From G965220075 sp965220075 (lineage in GTDB: Bacteria > Chloroflexota > UBA11872), in contig OZ244806.1 of assembly GCA_965220075.1 (NCBI GenBank), forward strand, positions 868,001 to 932,000: a DNA stretch of 64,000 bases. The letters run 5' to 3'. Shown in pieces: positions 10,192 to 19,574 of the stretch (position 1 is the stretch's first letter; the number at the start of each line of letters is the position of its first letter). Position numbers and translations under genes: made by a program. The notes beneath the pieces are model-generated. The model was given only the letters and a program-made list of their open reading frames with translations. It was not told where the DNA came from and ran no database searches.

Positions 10192-11309
10192 GCGATCAGC
10201 TGCTAGTGGGCACTCGCAAAGGGCTGTTTCGTGTTGCTCGCGGCGCGGCCCGAGCAGCGTGGGAGATCACTTCCGCGGACTTTCTCGCCACTCCTGTCCC
10301 GATAGTGCTGCCCGATGCTCGTACCAGCGCTATCTACGCCGCTCTGGATCACGAGCACTTCGGCGTCAAGCTGCACCGTTCGGATGACTCCGGTGAAACC
10401 TGGCGGGAGATCGACGTTCCCGTATATCCGCCCAAGCCCGACGGCCTTGACGATCGCGACCCGGTCACCGGCGAGCCGGTTGAGTGGTCTTTGCGGAAAA
10501 TCTGGGCGTTGGAGGCCGACACTGGCGCATCCAACGGCGATGCGCGCCTGTGGTGCGGCACGATGCCCGGCGGCCTTTTCCTCTCAGAGTCCCGCGGGGA
10601 ATCATGGTCGCTAGTGCGCTCGCTTTGGGACCATCCCAAGCGGCATGAGTGGATGGGCGGCGGATTTGATTATCCGGGCATTCATTCGATCTGCGTGAAT
10701 CCTGCCAATGACGATCACGTCGCTGTCGGTGTATCTGTCGGGGGCGTCTGGGAGACCGTGGACGGCGGGACAACCTGGCAGTGCCGCGCGCAGGGCATGT
10801 GGGCCGATTACGTGCCGGCCGAACGCGCTTACGATCCGTATGTGCAAGACCCCCACCGCGTCGTGCAGTGCGCCGCCGACCCTAAGTGGCTGTGGGCCAC
10901 CCACCACAACGGCTCCTACGTCTCGAGTGACGGCGCTCGAAGCTGGCGGGAGCTCAGCATGCGGCCCTCCAGCTTCGGTTTCGCCGTCGCGGTGCACCCG
11001 CATGAGCCGCGCACGGCGTGGTTCGTGCCGGCGGTGAGCGACGATCACCGCATCCCCGCACGCGGCCAAGTGGTGGTTACGCGTACCCGCGACGGCGGCG
11101 CCACGTTTGAAGTTCTTCGGGAGGGCCTGCCGCAACGCCATGCTTACGACATCGTGTACAGGCATGCGCTGGATGTGGATGACTCGGGTGGAGTATTGGC
11201 CTTCGGTTCTACGACCGGGTCGCTATGGGTGAGCGAGGACCAGGGTGATTCGTGGAGCGCGATTTCGCACCACCTGCCGCCGGTCTACTGCGTGCGTTTC
11301 GTGCACTGA
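10188..11309 (+). CDS. BNR/sialidase-like beta-propeller protein
   Basis: 373 residues with repeated Asp-box-like turns (S-D-D-S-G-E-T-W, S-E-S-R-G-E-S-W, T-V-D-G-G-T-T-W, S-S-D-G-A-R-S-W, T-R-D-G-G-A-T-F, S-E-D-Q-G-D-S-W), the hallmark of BNR/YCF48/exo-sialidase propellers. No signal peptide is seen, so it is probably cytoplasmic. Sialidase catalytic residues (Arg triad, Tyr/Glu pair) were not identified, so enzymatic sialidase activity should not be assumed. The GTG at 10188 overlaps the stop of the MoaD-like gene and has GGAGGG upstream; a GTG at 10182 is an alternative. Confidence 0.8.
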   Translation: MSDQLLVGTRKGLFRVARGAARAAWEITSADFLATPVPIVLPDARTSAIYAALDHEHFGVKLHRSDDSGETWREIDVPVYPPKPDGLDDRDPVTGEPVEWSLRKIWALEADTGASNGDARLWCGTMPGGLFLSESRGESWSLVRSLWDHPKRHEWMGGGFDYPGIHSICVNPANDDHVAVGVSVGGVWETVDGGTTWQCRAQGMWADYVPAERAYDPYVQDPHRVVQCAADPKWLWATHHNGSYVSSDGARSWRELSMRPSSFGFAVAVHPHEPRTAWFVPAVSDDHRIPARGQVVVTRTRDGGATFEVLREGLPQRHAYDIVYRHALDVDDSGGVLAFGSTTGSLWVSEDQGDSWSAISHHLPPVYCVRFVH

Positions 11310-11354
11310 GCCGCCAGCGGCGGCCTTGGGCGGCCCGGACCCGCGTGCGTTCGT

Positions 11355-11930
11355 TCAGCCAGCCGCGTCCGTCTGCAGCCGCTCCCAATCATCCCGCAGC
11401 AGGCCGTAGATCACCCAGTCAACTGTCTCGCCTCGATGGACCCGGTGGGCGCGCAGCCGCGCCTCGCGCCGCATGCCGAGCTTCTCCATGACGCGCTGCG
11501 ATGCACTATTGCGTGCGTCGGCGGTCGCGTAGACGCGGTTCAGGTTGGGGAGCGTCCGATACGCCGCGTCGATCACGGCTCGTGCGGCTTCGGTCGTGAG
11601 ACCTTTGCCCCAGTGCGGGCGCGCCAGGCCGTATCCGAGCGCCGCCCGCAGATGCTTTGACTCAACCGTTAAGCCCAGTCCGCCTGCTACTCCGTCATTG
11701 AGTTGCATGGCCCAGGTGGCTTGCGCCTCCCACTGATCGCTTACGCGGCTCGCTACGAACGCTTCCGCGTCGGCCCGTGTGTATGGCCGTGGAACTCCCG
11801 GCAGATAGCGCGACCACCGCGGGTCCCGCGCGTAGGCCAGCACGTCATCCACGTCGCCGGCCCGAAAACGGCGCAGGATAAGGCGGTCGGTTTCGATGAC
11901 TTCGGGCAGAGGCGCCCACGGATCACTCAT
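11355..11930 (-). CDS. GNAT N-acetyltransferase (RimJ/RimL type)
   Basis: 191 residues resembling the RimJ/RimL branch of GNAT acetyltransferases: the ETDRLILRRFRAGDVDDV opening, LGYGLARPHWGKGLTTEAARA as the acetyl-CoA pyrophosphate loop, and the late NSASQRVMEKLGMRREA motif. Such enzymes acetylate protein N-termini or small amines; the substrate here is not predictable. The ATG at 11930 starts directly before the domain. A longer reading from 12020 adds about 30 residues unlike the family. It lies 117 bases downstream of the aminotransferase on the same strand and may be co-transcribed. Confidence 0.88.
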   Translation of the reverse strand: MSDPWAPLPEVIETDRLILRRFRAGDVDDVLAYARDPRWSRYLPGVPRPYTRADAEAFVASRVSDQWEAQATWAMQLNDGVAGGLGLTVESKHLRAALGYGLARPHWGKGLTTEAARAVIDAAYRTLPNLNRVYATADARNSASQRVMEKLGMRREARLRAHRVHRGETVDWVIYGLLRDDWERLQTDAAG

Positions 11931-12047
11931 TGCCGGCCGTGCCGAGCCTCCTACGAGCGAATTCGCAGTCTCCCGCGTGGTCGAGCCTTGGGCAACCACT
12001 ACCCGCGCGGGCGGCTGCACCGCCCCACCGGTGTCTCCGCTGGGAGG

Positions 12048-13412
12048 CTACGGGTGGATACGCGGAGTCGACGGCCGCGGAATGATCGCCGGCGCCAGGC
12101 TGGCCTCCAGCACGTCGTCGACGGCATCGCGCCCGATCGCGTCCTTTGCCACCAGCAGCGCGTCGCGGAACGCGTCGAGAGTCGCGCCCAGATCGCGGTC
12201 GTCGTGCGCCCAGCTGTGGCGCGGGTGCGCGTTGAACAGAATCCCTCGTTTGGCCGCTTCCTGCGCCACCAGAACATCGAGTTTCTTGGTCTCGTCGGGG
12301 TCGGCCGGTTCGGTGAAATTGAACCCGGGAGTCGCCGGCATGCCCGAGATCTCGACCGGCAGGTCCACCTCGTCCAGCACCTCGCGCATACCCGACTGCA
12401 AGCGCTCGCCGTAGTCGGCCAGCCGCGCCGGCACGTCGCGCCGCTCGATCTCCCCGAGGGTGGTGATCGCGGCCACGATTCCGATCAGGTCGCTCCAGTA
12501 GGTGCTGCTCACGAACATGTCCGCCGCCGGCTCCATCACCCAGCGCTTGCCGACCACCGCGCCCATCGCGTAGCCGTTCGAGATCGCTTTGGCGAAGCAC
12601 GCCAGGTCCGGGACCACCCCCACGAACTCCTGGATGCCGCCGACGCCGTAGCGGAAGTTGGTCGTGACCTCATCGAAGATCAGCACCACGTTCTCGCGCG
12701 TCGCCAGCTCGCGCACGCCCTCCAGATAGCCTTCCGGCGGCCGCGTGGCCAGCAGGATCGGCTCCATGATGATGGCGGCCACCCGGCCTCGATATTGCTC
12801 GAGCAGCCGCTCGAGCGGCGCGACGTCGCCCCAGGGAAATGGGATGGCGGTGCCTTCCAGCGCCTTCGGCACTCCGGTCGGCTGGATGTTCGGCAGGGCA
12901 AAGGGGTCGAAAGCGCTTTCCTGCAAATGACCGGCCGCCAGGTACCAGTCGTGCCAGCCGTGGTAGCCGCTGAACAGCACGACATCGCGCCCGGTCGCGC
13001 CACGCGCGATGCGCACCGCGATGGTGCATGCCTCCCCGCCGCCCTTGGCGAAACGCACCATCTCGGCGCACGGGATCCGCTCTATCAGCAGCTCGGCAAG
13101 CTCGATCTCGCGCGGGCTGTTCAGCGAGTACGTCGCGCCCTTGCCGACCTGCTCGCGCACGGCGTCGTCAACTATGTCGTCCGCGTATCCGAGAATGCAC
13201 GAAGTCACCGACATGCCGTAGTCGATGTACTCGGTCCCGTCGACGTCCCAAATCCGCGAGCCCTTGCCGCGCTCGGCGTAGATGGGCGCGATTCCGGACG
13301 CGAAGATGTACGGACGACGGCTGATCAGCTGCGAGCCGCCCGGAATGACCTCCCGAGCATGGTCCCAAAGCTGCAAGGACTGCGAGATGTTGTGGGTGGT
13401 GGGATCTTTCAT
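12048..13412 (-). CDS. Class III PLP aminotransferase / glutamate-1-semialdehyde aminomutase-like
   Basis: 454 residues of fold-type I PLP enzyme, class III. Visible signatures are the GGSQLISRRP opening, DVDGTEYIDYGMS, the phosphate-binding region KGGGEACTIAVRIAR, the cofactor aspartate in IFDEVTTNFR, and the Schiff-base lysine in CFAKAISNGYAMGAVVG. The overall pattern is closest to glutamate-1-semialdehyde 2,1-aminomutases. The substrate segment differs from canonical HemL, and no other haem gene is nearby, so a transaminase acting on another amine or amino-sugar is possible. The ATG at 13412 is well placed. It is transcribed away from peptide deformylase. Confidence 0.85.
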   Translation of the reverse strand: MKDPTTHNISQSLQLWDHAREVIPGGSQLISRRPYIFASGIAPIYAERGKGSRIWDVDGTEYIDYGMSVTSCILGYADDIVDDAVREQVGKGATYSLNSPREIELAELLIERIPCAEMVRFAKGGGEACTIAVRIARGATGRDVVLFSGYHGWHDWYLAAGHLQESAFDPFALPNIQPTGVPKALEGTAIPFPWGDVAPLERLLEQYRGRVAAIIMEPILLATRPPEGYLEGVRELATRENVVLIFDEVTTNFRYGVGGIQEFVGVVPDLACFAKAISNGYAMGAVVGKRWVMEPAADMFVSSTYWSDLIGIVAAITTLGEIERRDVPARLADYGERLQSGMREVLDEVDLPVEISGMPATPGFNFTEPADPDETKKLDVLVAQEAAKRGILFNAHPRHSWAHDDRDLGATLDAFRDALLVAKDAIGRDAVDDVLEASLAPAIIPRPSTPRIHP

Positions 13413-13529
13413 TCGAAGCTGCGCCGCACCTCTCGACTGGCTGGGGAGACCACTATCCCACAGTACCCTTTGCCGCGCGGCGCTTAGACTTGCTCCGCCC
13501 GCCAGGCCGGTGGAGATTCAACCGTCACC

Positions 13530-14072
13530 GTGATTCGCCGCATTCTCGAGATTCCCGATCCGCTTCTGCGCGAGGTCGCTCAACCCATCAAGAGTGTCGA
13601 GCCGCCGCTCGGCCGCTTGATTGCCGACATGTACGCGACCATGCACGCCCACGACGGTCTGGGACTGGCCGCGCCGCAGGTTGGCGTCACACTGCGCGTC
13701 GTCGTCATCCAGCTTCCGCACGACGATGAGGACCCGCAATCAGGCATCCCCTACACCCTCATCAACCCTGAGATCATCGAATCGGGTCCGCGTGAGCAAA
13801 TGACCGAAGGCTGTCTCTCGCTGCCGGGCTATCGCGCCACGGTCGAGCGCGCCACCTCGGTCATCGCTGACTACCGGCAGCCCAACGGGCGGCCCGCCAC
13901 GCTGGACGCGCGCGGGCTGCTCGCGCAGGCGGTGCAGCACGAGATCGATCATCTTGACGGCGTTCTCTTCACCGACCACCTGGACACGCTGCTGGACCTC
14001 CAGCAGATCCTGCCCGAGCCGCTCGACTGGACGCGCGACGAGGTGGAAGAAGCCTATGAGCTCGCGGGCTGA
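13530..14072 (+). CDS. def: Peptide deformylase
   Basis: 180 residues. Removes the formyl group from the initiator methionine of nascent proteins. All three motifs are present: GLGLAAPQVG at 43-52, EGCLSLPG with metal ligand Cys95, and QHEIDHLDG with His137, Glu138 and His141. The length is normal. The GTG at 13530 is the first start compatible with the IRRILEIPDP opening, with GGTGGAG some 15 bases upstream. No methionyl-tRNA formyltransferase is adjacent; the gene stands alone between a divergent aminotransferase and a convergent MoaB/MogA gene. Confidence 0.95.
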   Translation: MIRRILEIPDPLLREVAQPIKSVEPPLGRLIADMYATMHAHDGLGLAAPQVGVTLRVVVIQLPHDDEDPQSGIPYTLINPEIIESGPREQMTEGCLSLPGYRATVERATSVIADYRQPNGRPATLDARGLLAQAVQHEIDHLDGVLFTDHLDTLLDLQQILPEPLDWTRDEVEEAYELAG

Positions 14073-14158
14073 CAGTTTGCGGCGCCGCCTGGTCGCGCCG
14101 GCGAGCTAACAGGGGATCGGCTTTTTGCGGCTACCCGTGATCGCGCCTGGCGCGAACC

Positions 14159-14710
14159 TCAGCGCGAGACTTCGCGGATGAAGTGCCGCAACTCGGGCAC
14201 CAAGAGCTCGCCGAGCGCCAGCTCCACCGCCGCCGGCGAGCCCGGCCCGCACACCACCAGCGCGTTGCCCAGCCGCCCCGCCACCGCGCGCGAGAGGATC
14301 GACGCCGCCCCGATCTGATCCCAGCTTGCGCGCCGGAACCACTCGCCGTAGCCCTCCAGCACCTTGTCGAGCATCGGCGTCACCGTGTCCACGGTGATGT
14401 CCCGCACGCCCAGCCCGGTGCCGCCCGTGCAAAACACGAAGCGCGCGCCCGCCTCGATCGCGCTGCTGACCTCCGCCCGGATCATGTCCGGCTCGTTGCG
14501 GACCAGCCCGTTGTGCACGACCGAGTGGCCGCCGTCCGTGATCAGGCGTTCGGCTACGCGCCCCGAGCGGTCCGTCTTCTCCGTGCGGCTGTCGCTGATG
14601 ACCAGCACGGCGCAGGGAACCGCGCCGATCTCGCCGGCCTCGTGTCGGTGCCGTTCGGTCGACTCCGAGCCGGCCTGCGGCGTTGACGGCGCTTGATCGG
14701 GAGAGCTCAT
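14159..14710 (-). CDS. MoaB/MogA-type molybdenum cofactor biosynthesis protein
   Basis: 183 residues of the MoaB/MogA fold, which adenylates molybdopterin before molybdenum insertion. Motifs: AVLVISDSRTEKTDRSG, VVHNGLVRNEPDMIRAEV, the binding loop FCTGGTGLGVRDIT, and the late RAVAGRLGNALVVCGPGSP with family-typical PGSPAAVELAL. The ATG at 14710 follows the family; an upstream extension to 14896 is basic and unlike it. The first 25 residues are a hydrophilic tail. It is divergent from moaD-moaE, so the three form a small molybdopterin locus without moaA or moaC in this window. Confidence 0.88.
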   Translation of the reverse strand: MSSPDQAPSTPQAGSESTERHRHEAGEIGAVPCAVLVISDSRTEKTDRSGRVAERLITDGGHSVVHNGLVRNEPDMIRAEVSSAIEAGARFVFCTGGTGLGVRDITVDTVTPMLDKVLEGYGEWFRRASWDQIGAASILSRAVAGRLGNALVVCGPGSPAAVELALGELLVPELRHFIREVSR

Positions 14711-14832
14711 GCCGGGCCGCGGTTCACTTACTAGCGTGGGACGGACCATCGTCGCACAGCCGCATGAGTACGCGGCGCGGGCAGGTGTGAGTTCGGGCTG
14801 TGGCCGGGCACCAACATTGCTACGCTCGACGT

Positions 14833-15147
14833 ATGGGGAAGCTGCGCACTGGGCAAGTCGAGACCCCGCCGGCGCGGCATCCCGCCGGCGCGTCATCGAT
14901 CCGCGTCGAGCTTCTGCTCTTCGCCTCGGTCGCCGAAGCCATCGGTGAGCGGCGCCGTGAGTTGGAGTTGCCTGGGGGCGCCACCGTGCGAGATGTTTTC
15001 GCCGGACTGGTTCAGGAACAGCCGCGGCTCGAGCGTCTGGTCGATCACGTCTCGTTCGCGCGCAATCGCGAGTTCGTGCCGGGCGATACGCGGCTTTCCG
15101 AGGGTGACGAGCTGGCCATCATCCCGCCTGTATCGGGGGGCGCATGA
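14833..15147 (+). CDS. moaD: Molybdopterin synthase small subunit MoaD
   Basis: 104 residues. After a poorly conserved 20-residue lead comes the MoaD beta-grasp fold: IRVELLLFASVAEAIGERR, ELPGGATVRDVFAGLV, FVPGDTRLSEGDELAIIPP and VSGGA at the end. The small subunit normally carries sulfur on a terminal Gly-Gly. Here one Ala follows the pair, because the stop codon overlaps the moaE start (ATGA, 15144-15147). The ATG at 14833 is the best start; its first codons are not conserved, and starting nearer IRVEL is possible. Together with MoaE it would convert precursor Z to molybdopterin. Confidence 0.9.
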   Translation: MGKLRTGQVETPPARHPAGASSIRVELLLFASVAEAIGERRRELELPGGATVRDVFAGLVQEQPRLERLVDHVSFARNREFVPGDTRLSEGDELAIIPPVSGGA

Positions 15148-15572
15148 TCGTCGAGCTGACCCACGACCCTATCGACGACGCCCGCCTGGTGGCGGCCGTC
15201 AACCGGCCTGGCAACGGCGGGGTTTGCACCTTCTCCGGAATCGTGCGCGACAACGCGGACGGCCGCCCTGTAGTCAAGCTGGATTACCAGGCCTACGAGC
15301 CGATGGCGCTGGCCAAGATGCGCGAGATCGCCGAGCAGGTGCGCGAGCGCTGGGAGGGCGCCGACATCGCCATGGCGCACCGCATTGGAGAGCTGAAGAT
15401 CGGCGAGGCCAGCGTCGTGATAGCCGTTGGCGCGGCCCATCGCGCCGAGGCTTTCCAGGCTTGCCGCTACGCTATCGATACCCTCAAGACCATCGTTCCC
15501 ATCTGGAAGAAGGAGTTCTTCGCGGATGGCGCCGTCTGGGTGGAGCCGGTGCCCGCCGAGCATGCGGGCTGA
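15144..15572 (+). CDS. moaE: Molybdopterin synthase catalytic subunit MoaE
   Basis: 142 residues, full-length MoaE. Signatures are GGVCTFSGIVRDNADGRPV, LDYQAYEPMALAKM, the HRIGELKIGEASVVIAV active-site strand, AHRAEAFQACRYAID and the catalytic-lysine end motif PIWKKEFFADGAVWVE. It forms a heterotetramer with MoaD and inserts the dithiolene sulfurs into cyclic pyranopterin. Start and stop are clear, and it overlaps moaD by four bases, so the two are translationally coupled. Presence of these genes implies use of a molybdo- or tungstoenzyme elsewhere in the genome. Confidence 0.95.
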   Translation: MIVELTHDPIDDARLVAAVNRPGNGGVCTFSGIVRDNADGRPVVKLDYQAYEPMALAKMREIAEQVRERWEGADIAMAHRIGELKIGEASVVIAVGAAHRAEAFQACRYAIDTLKTIVPIWKKEFFADGAVWVEPVPAEHAG

Positions 15573-15633
15573 CCGGCATGACGGCTTGGCGCGCGCTCCC
15601 GGCTCAACGGACCTGACAGGTCCCGATGTCGGC

Positions 15634-16848
15634 TCAGGCGGTTTCGGAGCTGCCCCGCGCCAGGTCTTGGGGTGAAGGCGCGTAGCCCAGGCGCCGCGCC
15701 TCCGCGTAGCTGGCCTGAGCCTCGGCCGTTCGCCCCAGCTCATCGAGAATCTGCCCGCGCGTGTAGTGCGCGATGCCGAGCTCCGGATCCGCCGCAATAG
15801 CGCGATCGATCTCCACCAGCGCCTCCGCCAGCTTGCCCTGCAGCATCAGCGCGTCCGCGCGATTGTTTCGCAGCAACGCGTTGTCCGGGTCCAGCGACAG
15901 CGCGCGCTGGTAGTCCGCCAGGGCCTCGTCGAGCTCTCCGGCGGCGTGGTGCATGAACGCTCGGAAGCCCAGCGCCCGCGTATCCGTGGGGTCGATATCG
16001 AGCGCACGGTCGATCGCCGCCAGCGCCTCGCTGCGGCGTCCCAGATCGGACAGGATCTGAGCGCGCTGCAGCTGGGTGAGGCCGTTTTCCGGCTCCAGCG
16101 CGGCGGCCTCGTCCAGATCAACCAATGCGCCGGGCAGGTCTTGTTGCGCGATGCGGATCGAGGCGCGGATCACGTAAGCCAGGGCGCTGGACGGATCGAT
16201 ATCGAGCGCGCGGTCGATGTCGGCAAGCGCCTCGTCGAAGCGGTCCTGGACGCGCAGCAGGTCGGCCCGGGTGAGCAACGCCGCCGTGTTCTCCGGCTCG
16301 ATCTCGATGCTGCGGTCGAGGTCCGCCAGCGCGCTGGTTAGATCTCCCAGTGTCGCGTGCAGACGCGCCCGCTCCACCAGCACGGCCGTGTTGTCCGGGT
16401 CCAGTTGCAGCGCGCGGTTGATTTGCAGCAGCGCCGCCTCGAAGCGTCCCCGCGCGGCCTCCGCCAGGGCCAGCCCCGTGAATCCACTCGGGTCGTTCTG
16501 GTCGAGGGCCACGGCCGTCTCGAATGCGGCGACCGCGGCTTCGTAGTCGCCCAGCTGCAGCATCAGGCTGCCGCGTTGGATGTAGTCGTCGTGGCTGGGC
16601 TCGCGCTCGGTGCTCGGGCTGGCCGTGGCGCCCACGGGCGCCCGCGCGGTCAGCGAAGCCGCCGGAAGCCCGGCGGTACCGGCCGGTCCGCGCGGCACCA
16701 CCGTTTGCTGTTCGGCCGCCTCGAACCGCTCAGCCAGTGAGTCTTCGCCGGAGTCTCCGCAAGCGCCCGCGATGGCCAATGCGAGCGTCAGTCCACAGAC
16801 GAGCGGCAATCGCCAGCGAGGCACTCGCATCCTCCGCGGCGGCGTCAT
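15634..16848 (-). CDS. TPR-repeat lipoprotein
   Basis: 404 residues. An N-terminal basic stretch, a hydrophobic core (LPLVCGLTLALAIAGAC) and a lipobox cysteine mark a lipoprotein exposed outside the cytoplasmic membrane. After a low-complexity linker, about eight tetratricopeptide repeats fill residues 95-395, with repeated A-L-x-x-x-x-R-A-L-x-x-D-P patterns (for example INRALQLDPDN, IDRALDIDPSS, YQRALSLDPDN). TPR arrays bind partner proteins; the partner is unknown. The repeats are similar enough at DNA level to suggest expansion by duplication. The start may be 16848 or the ATG at 16830. It is downstream of the ASKHA gene on the same strand. Confidence 0.85.
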   Translation of the reverse strand: MTPPRRMRVPRWRLPLVCGLTLALAIAGACGDSGEDSLAERFEAAEQQTVVPRGPAGTAGLPAASLTARAPVGATASPSTEREPSHDDYIQRGSLMLQLGDYEAAVAAFETAVALDQNDPSGFTGLALAEAARGRFEAALLQINRALQLDPDNTAVLVERARLHATLGDLTSALADLDRSIEIEPENTAALLTRADLLRVQDRFDEALADIDRALDIDPSSALAYVIRASIRIAQQDLPGALVDLDEAAALEPENGLTQLQRAQILSDLGRRSEALAAIDRALDIDPTDTRALGFRAFMHHAAGELDEALADYQRALSLDPDNALLRNNRADALMLQGKLAEALVEIDRAIAADPELGIAHYTRGQILDELGRTAEAQASYAEARRLGYAPSPQDLARGSSETA

Positions 16849-16890
16849 GGAGAGGCCGATGCTAGCACCGGCGGGCCTGCCCGCCTGGCC

Positions 16891-18753
16891 TCAAACTCGA
16901 TCGTCGGGGACTGGAAAAGCCAGCGCCTCGGCGAACGTGTCCTGGAAGTCCGCGACGGCCGAAAGCTCCACGTAACGCACTCGCGGGGGCAGCTCGATGG
17001 CCCTGATCCGCGACGTCAGCGAGAGCAGGCACATGCGCGCTCCGTGCCCGGCCGCGTTGCCAACCGAGCGCACCTTCTCCACTGGGACCGGCACCGGAAG
17101 CATGCCGATCATGAGCGCCTGCGCCGGGTCGATGTAGCTGCCAAAAGCGCCCGCCAGCACGACCGAATCAAGCTCTTCAGCTTGCAGCCCGGCTTCCCGC
17201 AGCACTACGTTGACGCCGCAGCGGATGCTGCCTTTGGCCAGCTGCAGCTGCCGGATGTCCTGCGCGTGCAGCTTCACGGCCTCATCCGGGTTCGTGGCGT
17301 CGCCGGTCAGGAAGAAAGCTCCGCCGCGCTCATCCGGCAAGATGCGGCCGGCCAGTTCACGGCGCCCACCGTCCAGCTCATGCGGACCGACCAGCCGTCC
17401 CGACGGCAGAACGGCGCCCACGCGCAGCAGCTCGCTCACCGTGGAAACCAGGCCCGAGCCGCATATGCCCACCGGCGGTTCGTCGCCGATCACTTCTACC
17501 TCGACGCCCTGGGCCGAGATCCGCGCCTGCTCGATCGCCCCCGGCGCGGCCCGCATGCCCTGGCTGATCTCGGCGCCCTCGAACGCGGGTCCGGCCGGAG
17601 CGGCCGTGGCGAACAGCTCGCGGTCCTTCGAGACCACGATCTCCCCGTTGGTCCCGACGTCAATCGCCAGGATGTTGCCGCCGCGTCTGCCTAGCCCCGC
17701 GCTCAGCATCAGGCCCACGATGTCGCCGCCCACGTAGCTCGCCACGCTGGGCGCGATCCACACCGACGCGGAGGGAAGCACCGGCAAGCCCATCTCGGCG
17801 GCCGTGGCCGCTACCGCGTCGACCGTCGTCGGAACGAACGGCGAGTAGGAGATACGCGAAGGGTCCGCCCCCACGAGCAGGTGCTGCATTACCGTGTTGC
17901 CCACGAAGGTGAGCTCGTACACGCGGTCCGGCGGCACGCCGCTCTCTGCCAGGCAGCGCTCGATGATCTCGTTGACGGTGGACCGCACGGCCGCGGTCAG
18001 CCGCTCGACGTACTCCGGTCCGCGCATGGTCACGCTCATGCGGCTGATCACGTCGCCGCCGTAGATGTGCTGGCGGTTGAGGTCGGAGGCCACGGCCGCT
18101 TCCTCACCGGTCGTCAAGTCCAACAGCGCGCCCACCACGGTGGTGGTGCCGATGTCGAACGCCATGCCGTACGCCTGGCCGGTCGTGTCGCCGGCTTCCA
18201 CCGAGATGACCCGGTTCCCGGCGATAACCACCGTGACGCCCTCGCTGACCCTCTCCCCGATGGAGGCCAGCCGCGTGAGCGCCTCCAGCGCCGGGTCCAC
18301 GTCGCCCGCCGCCGCCGCCAACTCGTCCTGAATGCGCGCCCAGTCGGCCCGCTGGTCGTGCAGCGAGGGCGCTTTGGGCTTGACATAAATCTTCTGCACG
18401 TTTGGGTCCAGCGGAATCCGGCCCAGCCCCGCCGCTTCCACTATCCGCACCCGGCGCACGCCCACCGGGTGGGTGTACACCGCGCCGGGGGCTACCTGGT
18501 GCTGGCAGGCCAGCCGCCAGCGGTTGGCGATCTGCTGCTCGGACAGGCGGCGGCGGTCGTGCGGGTTGGGTGAGGGGACCTCGGCCTCGCGGATCAGAAC
18601 GCGGCAGGTGCCGCACGAACCCTTGCCCGCGCACACCGTCTCCACGGGCACGTCGTTGGCATGCGCGGCGTCCAGGATGGTCGTGCCTTGCTCGGCCTCG
18701 ACGATCCTGTCCTCGGGCAGGAACCGGAAGCTGACCGGCGCGGCGGTTGCTAT
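16891..18753 (-). CDS. 2Fe-2S ferredoxin fused to ASKHA (RACo-like) domain; likely ATA start
   Basis: About 620 residues: an N-terminal plant-type [2Fe-2S] domain (C-x5-C-x2-C in VCAGKGSCGTC plus a later LACQH cysteine), then a linker and an ASKHA ATPase domain (FDIGTTTVVGALLDL phosphate loop, AIDVGTNGEIVV, LAGAFGSYIDP). This layout matches reductive activators of corrinoid proteins such as RACo, which use ATP and one electron to restore Co(I). The first in-frame GTG (18651) would remove the opening beta strand of the ferredoxin. The matching sequence VSFRFLPEDRIVEAEQGTTI lies upstream. An in-frame stop at 18768-18766 leaves ATA at 18753 as the best start, with GGAG six bases before it. No corrinoid methyltransferase is in view, so the target is unknown. 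Confidence 0.85.
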   Translation of the reverse strand: MATAAPVSFRFLPEDRIVEAEQGTTILDAAHANDVPVETVCAGKGSCGTCRVLIREAEVPSPNPHDRRRLSEQQIANRWRLACQHQVAPGAVYTHPVGVRRVRIVEAAGLGRIPLDPNVQKIYVKPKAPSLHDQRADWARIQDELAAAAGDVDPALEALTRLASIGERVSEGVTVVIAGNRVISVEAGDTTGQAYGMAFDIGTTTVVGALLDLTTGEEAAVASDLNRQHIYGGDVISRMSVTMRGPEYVERLTAAVRSTVNEIIERCLAESGVPPDRVYELTFVGNTVMQHLLVGADPSRISYSPFVPTTVDAVAATAAEMGLPVLPSASVWIAPSVASYVGGDIVGLMLSAGLGRRGGNILAIDVGTNGEIVVSKDRELFATAAPAGPAFEGAEISQGMRAAPGAIEQARISAQGVEVEVIGDEPPVGICGSGLVSTVSELLRVGAVLPSGRLVGPHELDGGRRELAGRILPDERGGAFFLTGDATNPDEAVKLHAQDIRQLQLAKGSIRCGVNVVLREAGLQAEELDSVVLAGAFGSYIDPAQALMIGMLPVPVPVEKVRSVGNAAGHGARMCLLSLTSRIRAIELPPRVRYVELSAVADFQDTFAEALAFPVPDDRV

Positions 18754-18919
18754 GCGGGGCTCCGTTTACGAACTTGCGGCGGCGTCGCCTCAAGCATCAT
18801 GGCTCGCACCAAGTACGGCAAGCATTCCGCGGCGGCGGGGCTGCCCGCGCGCGCCGCCCGGACGACATACAATTGGATCACAGTTCATGGGTGGCAGGCC
18901 CGCGATCGAAAGGCAACCT

Positions 18920-19567
<648 letters not shown>

Positions 19568-19574
19568 GCCGCGC

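Noticed and set aside
11703..13487. A 594-residue open frame on the plus strand
   Set aside because: It is antisense to the class III aminotransferase and the GNAT gene, with low-complexity Arg/His/Val-rich sequence. A shadow of GC-rich coding.
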